A stretch of DNA of 64,000 nucleotides from Heligmosomoides polygyrus polygyrus (Eukaryota; Nematoda; Chromadorea; Rhabditida; Heligmosomidae), in assembly GCA_947396885.1 (NCBI GenBank), contig OX377201.1:67368983-67432982 (forward strand), read 5' to 3'. The stretch's first letter is position 1. Each line of letters starts with the position of its first letter. The notes below the pieces were generated by a model. The model was not told where the DNA came from. It made no database searches and saw nothing but the letters and a program-made list of their open reading frames with translations. The translations under genes were made by a program, and so were the position numbers. Shown one piece after another: positions 1 through 12,090 of this stretch.

Positions 1-740
1 GGATGTTCCTCGTCCAGGAGTTTCTTTAAGTGATCCCCCTCTTTTTCTGACCTCAGCTGGCTTCTTGTTTATCGAGTTTAATGAAGTACCTTGACCAGCT
101 AGATGACGAACTTCTGTTTCTGTTACGTGTCCAGCTTTCCGCACAGACCACTTCCGTGTGTATTGCCCTCGCCACTTGATACCCTCTTCAGTTTCCTGTA
201 GGCTGTTATCAGCTTCTGCTAGCTAGGACGCCTCCTTCTTCTTCACCGCCATCTGCACAGCTCTTTGTCCCAGGATCCTCCACTCTGTTCCTTTCTTATG
301 TGGAGGGCTTCCTTGGCACAACACAGGATCTTTCGAACCACCCTCTTCTTGATCTCGTTTACAGGCCCAGTTGGACAACGGAATCCTTCATCGAGAACTC
401 TACCCTGTATGCCATTGCGCTCTGAACCTCATAGATCCCATCATCAGATTCTGTGAACAGTCTTGACCCTCGGTTTGCTTGGCAGATGTATTACCAGAGC
501 GAGCACCATGGACCTATGCTGTGATGTCTTCTCCCGGAAGGACCTTCACGTCTCTAGCGGTTTTCAAGGTGATCGATTTCCGTTCCCCTAACACCACTAA
601 CATAGTTCACCTTCTGGCTCACTCTCCGAGCGAAGAAGGCGCTACACACTATCAGGTCCTGGGCCATGAACCGATCTAGAGTTCTTTCTCAACCTGGGTT
701 TATCAAGCCGATCCCTCTATTTCCATGAACCATTCCAACC
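1..740 (-). pseudogene. RTE-like LINE fragment (endonuclease C-terminus and linker)
   Basis: Read on the minus strand, successive frames give pieces typical of the end of a non-LTR endonuclease and its linker to the reverse transcriptase: FMAQDLIVCSAFFARR, then VNYVSG and TEIDHL, DVKVLPGEDIT, a HRPMVLAL-like stretch and AVKKKEA. Known family members carry the order 'lvtYvSG..TEIDh.l.rrrd...dvkvipGEdi..qHRpl', which fits. Stops and frame shifts break it (one follows TEIDHLENR), so it is a dead copy. It runs off the left window edge and no reverse transcriptase motif is present. It differs from the RTE copy at 30.5-33.9 kb. The family call is from remembered motifs only. Confidence 0.6.
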
Positions 741-1136
741 CCCTCCTGCCACTCCCCGCTTGCCCAATGCGACAGAGAGGGGGGTTATCCTCTGGTACGG
801 TCCTACTTGACTGTGAGGTAAAAGCTATACTTTTCGTCTTCTGGATATTCGATCAGCGAGGTATAAATCGGCATACGTAGGGTTACAGCAACCCTCCTTC
901 GTCTTCAGTCTCAGCGACAGAATTCGACTCTTCATTCTTTGGACAGCAGTCGACGAATCCTTCAAGGACTCCACGACAGTTATCTCGACTCCATTCCCCG
1001 TGCTGTTCCCTCCGTCATAGCAAGACTTCACCCCTCTAGTCTACCTTGCCCTTCAACCCTTTCAAAACTCCAAGCCTCTCAGTCGGACTAGTTTATTTCT
1101 CCGAGGTTGTTTGCACCTCAGAAGCCCAACACTGAC

Positions 1137-2835
1137 TAGGATGGGCTTTACAATTTTCAGCGAACTTCGTTGAATTTCGAAAAATTTCTGAAAATTCTTC
1201 GTTGAATTTCTTTCAAGTCGTTAAGTTTAGCTAAAGGTACGGGATCTACCCCAGTCGGAAGGGATATAACGACAAATTATTAAACAAATTGATTAGGCAT
1301 TCATGGAGCGACTTCTAGAGAACAAAATAGGACTGAAAAAGCAAACCAAGAAACATACAAACAAACAAAAATAAACAAATACCCGTGGTTATCTGGCTCT
1401 TTCGACTAGGATAGATCCAAAGTACGGCAATGTTGCGACGTACTATTATTTCAAACAAAGGAAATCTGTGGAAGCGCTTTATACACCACAAGATATTCAG
1501 CAGCTTAGCGGCCGCCTAACGTCTAGTTGGGGCTTTCCCCCTCTCCCTGAGCCAAGAGAATGGAACTCTCCGGTCGGCTTTTTTTTCAGGCTTCGCGCAA
1601 AGCCTGATCGGTGGCACGTATTCTGGATCGGGACACAAATTGTATAACACCCGTGTCACGCCTTCTGAATTCATACGCGTGTTGCATAGCGTTTGAGGCA
1701 CATTTGCGGAGTCCAGACACACGTGCCCCATTGTCACAACGTCTATGACACGTATTCCGCATCACGATTTACTTGGCACGATAATGTGACACGCCTGCAG
1801 AAACCCGACACACGTTGCACGAATTTCAGAGAAAATACTGGTCCCTCCTTACTGGTACCCCCTTCACTGATGTCCCCTTACTGGTTGCTTCTTCACTGGT
1901 TATTCTGAACGTCCATGCACGTTGGACGACTCCTCGGCAGGTCTTCTGAATCCCGGCGCTCGGCGCTCGATACTCATCCATAAATTGACGCGTTTCCCGT
2001 TCAGTATCTCGTCAACTTTGGTGATCTCCGCCAATATTATGAGTTCGCCAGCAATCGGCTATGGTTGAGCTTAAAGAAAGGCCGGCTGGCATTCCCTGGC
2101 CTGTCGAGGGCATCCCTTAAGCTTTGGTCCCTCCCCGCCCTCCCGCTACAGATAACGTGACCCACGGATTAGCTGAATTATATACAGTGAGATGTCACGT
2201 TAAACTAGGGACGTTTCAGAGCAAATTGGAAACTTTTGAAACCATATTGAACATATTCGACAAGAAACACACGCTTTCCAATTTAAACAGGTCTTCTTTG
2301 AAGAATTTAAAATTAATTTTCGATATGAATCACTAATCACGACTTTCTTCTAAACTGTAGAAATCGCCTGCTCAAAAAGTGAGCACATCGTTTGAATAGT
2401 CCTAAAAGATTTTTAGCTACAAAGGTAGTCTTGAGCTCGATTTATAGTTCGGAAGCCAGCAATTTTCATAAACTTTATGGAGAGATCGCGCCATCCATTC
2501 TGTTTACGTAGAATTAGCCAAAGGCAAACCAGAAAACTACAGAGAACCTACTTTACGTTGCACCTTCACGTAAGGAGCATCTCCACCATCAATAAAAGTC
2601 GCACACGAGTGCGCGGCGTTCTCCTTTTAACGCATTCAAAAACGATTCTCTTTTCTTCGCACATTAATAAATTGAGAACAGCAAATTTATCAATGGTACA
2701 GTGCGACTTCCAAAAAAAATCTGTTGAAAATTCCGTTGAATTTCTGGAAAAAACCGTCAAGTTCCGTCATTAAGTCCTATTTCAACAAACAATGCCGTTA
2801 ATTAATTAAATTCGTTAAGTCCTTAACCAACCCTG
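1137..2835. mobile_element. hAT-like non-autonomous element with 8-bp target duplication
   Basis: The ends resemble each other in inverted orientation: left TAGGATGGGCTTTA followed by TTCGTTGAATTT, right (complement) CAGGGTTGGTTAAGG followed by TTAACGAATTT. They are flanked by ACACTGAC (1,129-1,136) and ATACTGAC (2,836-2,843), 7 of 8 matching, the duplication length of hAT transposons. The interior (1,580-1,970) has degenerate short repeats built on CACGT and GACACGTATTCCG. No transposase is readable. The ends resemble those of the better-defined element at 44,461-45,871. Confidence 0.5.
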
Positions 2836-3679
2836 ATACTGACTGCCAACCTGGTCTTACGCTGGACCGTTGCAATCCTTGTAATTTTGCAGGGTACGAC
2901 GTGCTGAGTCGAACCTGTGAGCATTTCGCATGAGACCGCCTTACTAACCACTCGACTAACTCGCGCCTGCAGCTTCAACGCACAGTGGGCGGCAAAAATA
3001 AGACCGCTTTCTGATTTCTGACCTTAGCTCTTCAACGCACACGATGTATGGTGGTACACTGGAAACAGTAGTGAAAAGGAAGTTTGATACATAAATGAAA
3101 CGGCCAAGCAACGGCGTCTCCAAAACACATAGACTTGGGGACAAATACAGTTTTCGCAACAGTGATAAGGGTCTCCCTCCAGCCTTTCTGGCGATCTGTC
3201 AGCCTTCCTTAGCGCCAGTATTGACACCTCCGTTTGCGAAGCCTCTTACAAAGCGAACTTCTCGAATACGATGTGTGGCTCGATATGGAGGGCTGACGCG
3301 GCTTGCTGTGCCGTTGGAGCAACGTCTGAACTACGACTACGGGATTGCATCGACAATATGCGATGGACACATTTCCGAAGACATTCGGAGTTTAGTACTT
3401 CAACTTCGAGGTATGAATAGCAGTGGCCGAACTGCGCGCCACCTTCAAGAACCTTCCTAGAAATGCTCTCTCTCAGCAGAGTGCTAACAGAGAGTTTCAG
3501 CAACTAATCTCGCCCTATCCTGAAGTGCTCTCATAGCCCTTTACACTGTCCAGACCGTTCTCCGCAACGTTTTCGTACAGATGTTTTCAAACACGCCCTT
3601 CGAATCAAGATATGCTCAGTACTCGTTGCCGCCATTGGTAAAGCTTCAACGGCAGGAAGTTGCACAGATTGTATCAAAG

Positions 3680-5330
3680 ATGGAAGCACGCTTTCGTTAC
3701 GCCCATTCCGAAGAAGTCTCCGCTAAGTGATCTAAAGAACTATCGTCCTACAAGCATTAGTTCTGTGTTTGCTAGGACCTTCGGAAAAACCGTCACAAAA
3801 CATATCCTTTATCGTCGGCGACGACGATGCTCCAGTTCTTCGCCCCGCCCCTTATGAAGGCGCTGGGTGGGCGCCGTGTGTGGGCAGATTTGTAGACCGG
3901 GTTGGAACGTGCGGTTGAGAAAGGCTCCTCGGAAATAAATCGAATGCTAATTAAAAGTGTTCTGCTATCTCCATGAACTAGTGACTATTTCTTAAGCCTC
4001 TTTCTCCTCCCGTCCTCCTCTATATATATATCTCTCTCGTACCTCATCGGTACATTTGGTGCATCGGCCTAATAGGCTATATTGTAAGCCTCTCGCGTAC
4101 CTACTCCCAGAGCAACAAGTCGATCTATTGCAGATCGCATTCTCTATACTAAAGGGAATCGTAAGCCTCTCGCGTACCTACGCCTAGAGCGCATATAGCA
4201 CTAGAAACCTTTCTTTCATCACCGAAAGGAATTCCCAGTGTCCAAGACACTAGGAGGAGCATCTCTTAACTTCAAAGAGACCCACGAGAAGTCCCGCATA
4301 AAATGGCGTTGCACTTCCAGAGAGCCCCGATCATGAGCAGAGCGTCAACGCTGAAGGACCTTGTTGTAACAAAACATATCGTTACACATTTAGAAAACCA
4401 CATGATAATCTCTGATAAACAGTTTGGACGTTTGCAAGGAAGGTCTGTAGAAATATTCGTCCCTCAATGACTGGACTAAAGCTATGGAAGCTAAAAATAG
4501 ACTAGACGTGGTATTACTAGACTTTTCGAAGGCTTTCGATAAGGTGTCTGTAGACAAACTATTGCTCAAAACATTGCTGGGATTTATCCAACGATAACGG
4601 AGTGGACGTACAAATTCCTTACAGGAAGGACATATCAGGTGAAGGTTGAGGGAGCACTCTCCTCTGTGTTCAACACCCAAACTGGCGTTCCACAAGGCGG
4701 AGTGCTTTCACACCTCTTCTCTTCCTTCTATACACTTAGGAGGTTCCATAGACAATCTCTAGGTTGGGGGTGAAGTGCAAAATGTACACTGATGATGCGA
4801 AAATATACAAAACAATAAAGGAAGACCAGGACACTCACTCCGTCCAAGCCGCTCCTGACTACATAGGCAGTTGGGATAACAAGTGGGACTGCCACTTGCA
4901 CCGGAGAAATCCTCTTTCCTTCCTTTAGGAGCGAATAATGCGGCACGGATACCTGTTTATAAGTTACAAAATGTTGATGTAAAGGTGGTTGGTGATGTCG
5001 GAGACTTAGGTTTCTTAATAACTAAGAGGCTCAATTTTGGGGAGCATTACAAGGCCGGGATCAAAATGGCTAACTGTCGCAAATATAATCTCTTCAAGGT
5101 TTTAAAAAGCAAAAATTCTGAAACGCTCTTACTTGCTTACAAAACATATGTACAAACACAGATGGGTTTGGTTTCCAACCCCGTCAAGAAAAACGACCTT
5201 AATATGTTGGAGAGCGTTCGAAATAATTTTACACGAAAATATGTTTTGCTCTTCTTTGCCTGACAGGTTTGGTATAAATTCCTTTATCGCTCGTCTTTCT
5301 CAAGGTCTGAAAGAAGCTTGAAATGTTTGG
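3680..5330 (+). pseudogene. CR1-like LINE reverse transcriptase, degenerate and interrupted
   Basis: Broken frames on the plus strand spell a non-LTR reverse transcriptase in order: WKHAFVTPIPKKSPLSDLKN-YRP (3,685-3,760), LLDFSKAFDKVSVDKLL (about 4,500-4,560, the motif with the first catalytic Asp), TGVPQGGVLS (about 4,680-4,710), YTDDAKIYK (about 4,785-4,810, the catalytic Asp pair), then the thumb and C-terminus with GLPLAPEKS, LAYKTYV and RNNFTRK up to about 5,260. Stops and frame shifts are numerous, so it is dead. A 562-bp insertion (3,807-4,368) separates the fingers from the palm. Three more C-terminal fragments of related elements lie at 5,785-6,295, 16,960-17,845 and 23,940-24,500. 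'CR1-like' is from motif style; Jockey-type relatives are possible. Confidence 0.8.
3795..4380. mobile_element. 562-bp unknown insertion in LINE, flanked by 12-bp duplication
   Basis: ACAAAACATATC occurs at 3,795-3,806 and again at 4,369-4,380, and the LINE reading resumes at the second copy, so 3,807-4,368 is an insertion with a 12-bp target-site duplication. That size suits target-primed retrotransposition. The insert has no reading frame of note. It carries two close copies of GCCTCTCGCGTACCTAC (about 4,086 and 4,152) and a related third (about 4,031), a short TA/CT-rich stretch near 4,020, and a GC-rich start. No tRNA-type promoter boxes are obvious. It does not match other repeats in the window. 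Confidence 0.7.
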
Positions 5331-5544
5331 TTCTGCAGAGTTCATTGGTTCAGAAACGTCGCGTCTACCCTTACACGAACAACAGGCCCTTAAGAGCGTT
5401 AAGAAGAAAGGCCACATCCGCCCCCCCCCCCCAACTAACTCACCGATATCCCACCAGCGCCAAGAAACCGGCTCAACTGGTCGCCATGGAGCAAGTGAGA
5501 CATACTGGTCCGGTCAGATATACTGCTCTGAGCACGGTGGTATT

Positions 5545-5790
5545 GAGAATGTATGCGAAGCAGTATACGACATCTCATAGCTCACACAAAGGGATAAAGG
5601 CAAGAATTCAGTGGTAATGGAGATGCACTCGTTCCTGTTGTTCATGGATGGAATGCGCCTGTGAATCCAGAAGGCTTCAAGAGCCTTTCTGATCCCTATT
5701 TCGCCCTCATGATACAGCATTGTGCACTTCACATTAAAATCGTCGCCGGAGTGGGCTTCCCTTCGGTGTTTTCCAAGCGGGGTTAATAAG
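5545..5790 (-). pseudogene. Penelope-like element fragment, GIY-YIG endonuclease C-terminal part
   Basis: The minus strand from 5,790 downward reads TPLGKHRREAHSGDDFNVKC, then IRKALEAFWI, then NRNECISITTEFLPLSLC. The same order (TPLGAH, HSGEEF, ALWITAKSPELNRKDECLAIT) appears in the larger Penelope-like copy at 55.2-56.3 kb on the plus strand. This block follows the GIY-YIG core in Penelope-like proteins. The catalytic GIY-YIG half is absent here, so it is a short dead fragment wedged between two CR1-like pieces. Confidence 0.65.
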
Positions 5791-6295
5791 TTTGTTTACA
5801 CGAAAACTTATACTGAGATGCTTAGGCGTTTTCACTAATCCCAAGCGTCAGAGGCAGAATTAGGACACTTGGACTCAATTCTTTGGTGTGTAGAAGGAAG
5901 GTGGCTGGTATCAATATGTTGTTCAAGATTCTCACGGGCAAACCCCACATAAGCCCTTCACATTTTTTCGGCCGTCAAGTATGTAGAAAAAGCAAGAAGA
6001 AGTAGGCTTCGTCTGCATGTTCCCATTGCAAAACCATGATCGGATCTTCATTTTTCACATACAGAAGGAAGCTCAACTCTTTGCTTTCGGAAAACGAAAA
6101 TCTCCATGCATGTTTCCAAGAAATTGCTGTTGGCTAAATTCTGTTCATAGCTCGTGTCAGAGTTACAAATGCCTCTCCATGTCTGGTTTCTGTTTTTTGA
6201 CTGTTTTAGTAGAACTTGTTCCTTTTTCTCATTTGTTTTACGCGTGAGTATCATGTTCACGCTTTGAATAAAAAAATAAATAAGTAGATAAATAT
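5785..6295 (+). pseudogene. CR1-like LINE 3' end with AATAAA-rich tail
   Basis: A plus-strand frame reads LGLNSLVCRRKVAGINMLFK, ILTGKPHISPSHFF, matching the LINE C-terminus also seen on the minus strand near 24.3 kb (LEQRRRKYDLIMLHKILTG). The fragment ends in TCATGTTCACGCTTTGAATA followed by an A/T-rich tail (6,265-6,295). The same pre-tail sequence and tail recur at 26,915-26,965. It repeats the NNFTRK region already read at 5,230, so it is a separate copy and not the continuation of the preceding LINE. Confidence 0.65.
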
Positions 6296-9200
6296 GTTTT
6301 GCTGCACTGTGTTATACAAGAAACGAATGTGAGCATTTCTCGCTGCAGGCTAGAGTATTATTAATCTTTATTATATGATCAAATGCAACATTTGCTTTGG
6401 TGTTTGCAAGGTGTTCAGCTTATTCAATAAATAAAACGGAAAGCTCTGCCGAACATGCACTAACAGCAGTTCTCCCATGGATAATTGCAGCAAATGTTTG
6501 TATACTTAAGTAACGTCCGAGTGATCTTGACTTTTTCTTGCAACGAGAAATCCTGCTTGTGTGGCTAGGAGAGCCGTACCAACTAAATTAGGGCACGAGA
6601 TATTGTGGAAGATTCGACTCCAAAAAAGCGAATTGCTAAGCGAACGTTTGCCTGATGCAAGTGTTCACCAGGGAGCATAGCATAGCAGCTTTCGACGTTA
6701 CGCCCCGCGTCTCTACTGAGGGCCGTTGATCTCTGCAGCGTTACTGCTACCTTCCCATAGATGCAATTGGGAAGTGCTAGCTCGTTGGGCACAGATTAGA
6801 TGATGACGCCAAAGAGCAGTGCAGGACCACACCGCTTCCGATGTGCTGCGTTCGCTTCCCTGAAATTCGATAGAAGAAAATGCAGCTCCTGCCCAACCTT
6901 GTCTCCCGTTGTCCTTGCGCACTTCCAGGGAAGCACTCGAGGACGGCTATTTCTAGCGTCGACTGCTTTCCATATAAATGAGCGGCCGCTCAACGCTTCA
7001 TTGGACATCCAACAACGAGCAGCAGCAAATTCGACGCCCGACATCAGCTGAACGATCTGGCGAAACTCGTCGGCTCGTCGCCCTCTAAGCAGCAGGAAAT
7101 CGACGGCTTTCCAGAGCAAATGCTTGCAATTTATCGCGGTTGATCGAGCACGACTTCTTCCGCTTCGGACTGGGAAATCGGTGGGCCTACGCCGAACGGA
7201 GACCGCCATCATGCGACTTCGCACCTCGTTGACGACGTCGACGTCATAGGGAGGGAGAGCGATCCAGAGAGGAGGGGCGGCCATAAGATGATGTAGCGTT
7301 GAATGGAGAGCTGATGCGAGGCCCAGTCGTGATCTCGCTGAGGCAAACGAGCACGACGAGCGTGGCCGGAGGGTGCGCAATCGATGGGCGGCTTCAGCCT
7401 CAGTGGCCGTAGCCACGGGGCGCCACCTGAGAATCACTACCTCCGCCCGCCCAGTGCCGCCAACGGCTCCCCACGGACCGCTCCTCATAACCTGCCCATA
7501 ATCACGGCTATCGCCTGCTTTTTCCGTCTCCTCCGGGAGCGTCCCCGGCGATCACTGCTCGCTTCCCTGTCAGGAGGCGGCGGCCGAGCCTCATTTGGTC
7601 GCCGGCGATGGCGTCCCACTCGGCGAGCTCAGGAAATGAGTCAGCACTTCCACTCGTTGCCACCTCGTCAACCACTACGTTGCTCCGACAAGCGTTCGAT
7701 CCTCACGTTGTGACGGCGATAAGCTGCCTTTCCCAGCATTACCATACTCTCTCGCTCCTATCTTTTGATCATGTATGTGATGAAGGACCGTAATTCCCAA
7801 CCGAGCTACAGCTACATCTTTGGCTCTCACCGAACTGACTTTCGTGACGTAAAAAAGATACGGGCACTACAGCTACGCCACGAGCACTCCCACGGCCCGT
7901 TTACCCCTTTGTGAAGACATTGGGGGGGGGGGGCGCCGTTTCTTCGCCGATCAAAAATGCAGGCAATGGGACTTGCCATCTCGCCTGCTCAGCAGGAGCG
8001 CAAGTGCTTTTTCTCGCTTACTAAATCGAAGCCTTCGCCTTCTCGCCTTTCTGACTTCTGCCAATTTAGACGAGCATCTCAACGACAGTGAGGCCTCACT
8101 TATCACTCCCACAACCATAGTTTCTTGTTTAATGGTGTGCTTTGTCGTGAAAACATTTTCCACTCTCGCGTGCAGAATCACATGTAGATAAGCCTCTTCA
8201 TTGACTGCATTCCCTGCGCTGCAGGCGTTCACGGTTACGTTCAGCTAGCCAGTTGATGGGCAAGTCAGAGTGTTATCCTTCCGAGAGAGGTCTGTATGGC
8301 CTAGGGGAGAGGGGAAATCCGCTCAGGGGATCTGGAATCGGGAGCAAGCGACACCGGCACCCTCTCCGACTACGCTACCTCTAACCTCGCGCATGTAATA
8401 GTGGTCACTATTTATGAGAAAGTTAAACTGCAATCTTTGCAGTCGCTTTTATGGTTTAGAGTTGGTCACTTAAAGCTGAAAAGAAAACCACTACACGAGG
8501 TCTTGTGATTAAATAGCTATGAGGGCGACTACGAGTAGAAGTACATAACAAACATGGACGGAAATCTGCCTAATTTCTTTTTTTGCTGGAGAAAATTTAT
8601 TTTTGAATACAGAACGAAAGATTAGCTCGAAGAAGTAGAGGCACGAAACTGCGATAGTCCACATGAACTGCATGTGAACTAAATAGTAGTTCGAGGACAC
8701 ACTGCCGGAAGAGACTGCATCTACAGCTTCAAAGATATAGCTGTAGCTTCAATGATCTCCCACATAGAAGACCTCGTGAAAAGCCGGTTTAATCAGTCTA
8801 GACCAACTGTTGACAAATCAACGCTGGAGGCCAGTCAAGCGGAGTAAGTGCTGTTCACTCTGTCTGACTACGTGCTTCATTTCAAACCGCCGTAGATTGT
8901 TTACCCCTCTTTGAACTGCCTCCTTCTTGTCGTTTCCTGCCGAATGCACAAGCCCATCGAGAAGACTTCTGCCTTCCTGCTCTCCATTGCTCTTTAATTC
9001 GATTAGTGCGCCACTCCGTGAGGATGAAGTGCTTCCCGCTTGAGCGTGGGATCAAAATCGCTTGCGGCTTTTAGTCCACTCCAATGTTTGAATTGCGTAA
9101 GGTGCTCTCTGAGGTAATAAATTATTTGCATTCTACAAGAGACGTTCATGAAAAAGTGATGATGCAGGACGTCAGAGAGGATAATTGACTTTGCTAGAGT

Positions 9201-12000
9201 GAAGGTGTCGCTGGTTGATGTCTTCAGTCAACCTTCCGAATCAATTGAAAAAGAGGATTGTTTATTATTTTGAACCAAAGACTCTAATTCCATTGACGAG
9301 AATAGACACACACTGCGACGGGATACCATCAGCTTTCGTGAAATCACTCCGCCACCTTTACCCCGAATACCTCGAGAGCGTCGAAGTGAGAAGGGCAGCT
9401 GATGACTGCAATCCTGGTTTCTGTCCAACACCGTTCTACGACCAGCGCGACGGCAGCAGCATTTCCGTTTCCAGGGCGTGGAAGCAGCAAACGCGTCATT
9501 CTGGATCTGTCGCAGAAGCGTCGCCAAAGCGCTGAAGAACCTCTTGCCCGCCTTAACGCCATCACCATGTTTTCGGAACGAAGAAATGAGAGGATCTTCA
9601 CATTTGTCTTGGTGATATAATTCCCGGCTGGCAGTGAAGTGTTGATTGATGTTGATTGCTTCAGTGATTTTTGTGAGGTGATCGCAAAGAATGCACCTGG
9701 ATGAACTATTTTATGATTACTGCATTCTGTGTCATTCCAACAGCATCGCGTTGCAAGATCAGTTCTACTCCCACTGGGAGAACTCAGCTCTAGAAGAGAC
9801 ACTACTTTTGAGCTGCACTCGTGAGGCTAAGCGCACCTTACATACTTTAGTGGAACAGTGTGTCGATACTGCAAGAAATTGTCGCCTATATAGTGATGGT
9901 GGTGTTGCTTCTGGGTAAAAATTGAAAGGCGCGTAGTTGGTGGTCGAGAAGGAAAGTACGCTTGTGTAAGTAATCATTGAGAACCAACCTACCATGTACA
10001 ATAACGCCTTACAAAAGGGTTGCGCCTTGTTGAAGGTAAAATTCGAAAAATCAAATGCTGGCAAAAACTGTAGAGCGGTAGCCCCTTATCGGAAGTGCTG
10101 GAAGGATTTTCCCATTGCAGTAGAGCTTCTCCAAGAAGTGCTTGTGTAAAACTTCTGTTTGGCAATTATGCTTTCGCGGATTACTGTGCTAAGATAGGAG
10201 TAGGAGTAAATGCACAGCACATTCAAAAAACGTATTTTCACGCCTTCAATTAGAGCAAGATTTTAAAAAGTTACACGAATTTTTCTTTTTAAGCGGAGCA
10301 ACAATCCAAATGGAGAGCGGGTGCAGAAGAGCAGTCGCACGTCTTTTTAGCCAGTGTAGTCTTGGGACCAAGATATTCTTATTGTTAGTCTATACCTGCA
10401 CTACTACACCACGTGAGTCGTTTTGGCGGAATAGACCCAGGCTACCAAACGTATCGGTTTGATGCCTTTAAAGATTCATATCTTAAGATTTGGAATGAAT
10501 TAAGCAACGACATCTTGCGTTCTACCACCGCGCACAGTCCCCATAAATCTTCGGCATTCATCAGAACGTGATCAAGGCAGATTTAGCGATTCCCGCCTAG
10601 TGTTTATGCCCTTATCGAATGTCCAACACTGGCGTATAACGTTTCAAAGTTACGAGCTCACGAGGATTGGATGGAGAAGCGAGAGAAACTCTGCGCCAAA
10701 CAACTAGAAGTTACGATAATGTCGTAGGTGGAAACCACTACGATCATCCGAAATGTCAATAGCGGATTGACTAAGTCAAAACTGATTACTGCAGAATCGA
10801 AGCTGTGATAGCCAGAAGCTTAGTGTTCAACGATTATAAGTTCCGAAGTGTTTACGTCCAAATTCCTTGTCTGGAAAATTGCAGATCCATTTTTAGGGGG
10901 TCAGCATTTCCCTTGCTTCCTGTGTATACGTTCCTGGCGAGCACGGCTCATCCTCCAAGGGGTTGCAATGTGGCCACCTTATTCTGACATGGACAAATCA
11001 CTCAAGCAGCTAACGTTTTTGCTAACCCTCGTCGTGGGAAGACGCATACTCTTCTCTCACAGAGTGATCGTTGATATGGGTGTCAAAGCTAGACAGAAAG
11101 TCCTTCCTTCATTCTTGTCGTCCTGAAAGCCGCTTCTTCGCTCGTTTTTCCTTCACATAAACATTTATCCATAGGAGATTAAATCAGCAGTTGTTCAATT
11201 GTACATCGTTTTCGGCCAATGACAGAGCATTTTTAATGGTCCTTGTGTTGTGTAGAACCAATGATGGAACTGATGGCTGTCGAAAAGTTGTTGAGGTGTT
11301 TCCAAAACGATCGCCGAGCAACTCTTTATGTGTGCACCTTACTGAAGTGATGGGAACTACATGGGACTTCATCCAAGTTTTGTCTCCAATATCGGCACGC
11401 AGATGAGACATGGATCCCTTTGTACTCTTTAGGGTTTAGCGAATTCGAAGGAAGGTTACTGAGTGCGTGGCGAAACGCTTGCATGCCAACATGTTGGCTT
11501 CAAGAAGGAAGCTTCCGATTTTATGGTTTCTATTCAGCTACTATGTATGGCATGGGTTTGCTAAAAGCAGATATGATGTGCTGTGTCAGGTACGATAGCT
11601 CTAGTGTGGGGGCAGAAGCACTCTTGCTGATAAGCGCAGTTTTTTAAATTTCAATGTCTCGTAGAAGTTTCACCGAGACATGAAGAGGAGAGGGCAAGCA
11701 GGTGCCAAGTGAGCGTATGAAGAAGTCGCTAAATTCCCTGCTTCCATCCCTCCACAAAAACGTCATGGCACGACTCAGCAGTTTTCTTCGCTTCGACAAG
11801 CAACTCGCATTTTCTGCGACAGAAAGAAACACACCCAGTGGAAGGCAGCTACTTCTTCTGCTGTTATTCGGTTATTCGCCATTACTCGCTTCTCCATTCG
11901 GTATGTTACAGCAACAGATGATTGTCAGCTGAGGGAAGTCGACCCCAGTACAATTGCTAGCTCGCATTTATTGAATTCCGCGGGTTTTTCTTGTATGTCC
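6296..12000. other. No assignable gene; one GC-rich island at about 6,800-7,720
   Basis: I see no family match in this interval. The GC-rich island holds the longest open frame here, 230 codons on the minus strand (6,796-7,488), overlapped by plus-strand frames of 83 and 109 codons. Open frames on both strands are expected in GC-rich DNA, so coding is unproven. A 152-codon minus frame (9,344-9,802) is similarly unsupported. A run of 12 G lies at 7,922-7,933. The island could be a promoter or first exon of an unseen gene. Confidence 0.3.
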
Positions 12001-12090
12001 GTAAGAGCAGTTGGAGCGCGTAGAGGACTTGAGTAGACCAGTATGTCGGCTGGTCTACTCAAGCCCTCTATGCGCTCCAACTGCTCTTAT
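12001..12090. repeat. Near-perfect 41-bp-arm hairpin
   Basis: The left arm 12,001-12,041 (GTAAGAGCAGTTGGAGCGCG onward) and right arm 12,050-12,090 (ending CGCTCCAACTGCTCTTAT) are reverse complements except at three positions, two of which become G:U pairs in RNA. The loop is 8 bases (12,042-12,049). A transcript would fold into a single long stem, longer than a usual miRNA precursor stem, so a small inverted-repeat element or siRNA-type hairpin is as likely. Confidence 0.9.

Noticed and set aside
6796..7488. 230-codon minus-strand frame as a host protein gene
   Set aside because: It lies in GC-rich DNA where both strands are open; no domain, start context or splice evidence supports it.
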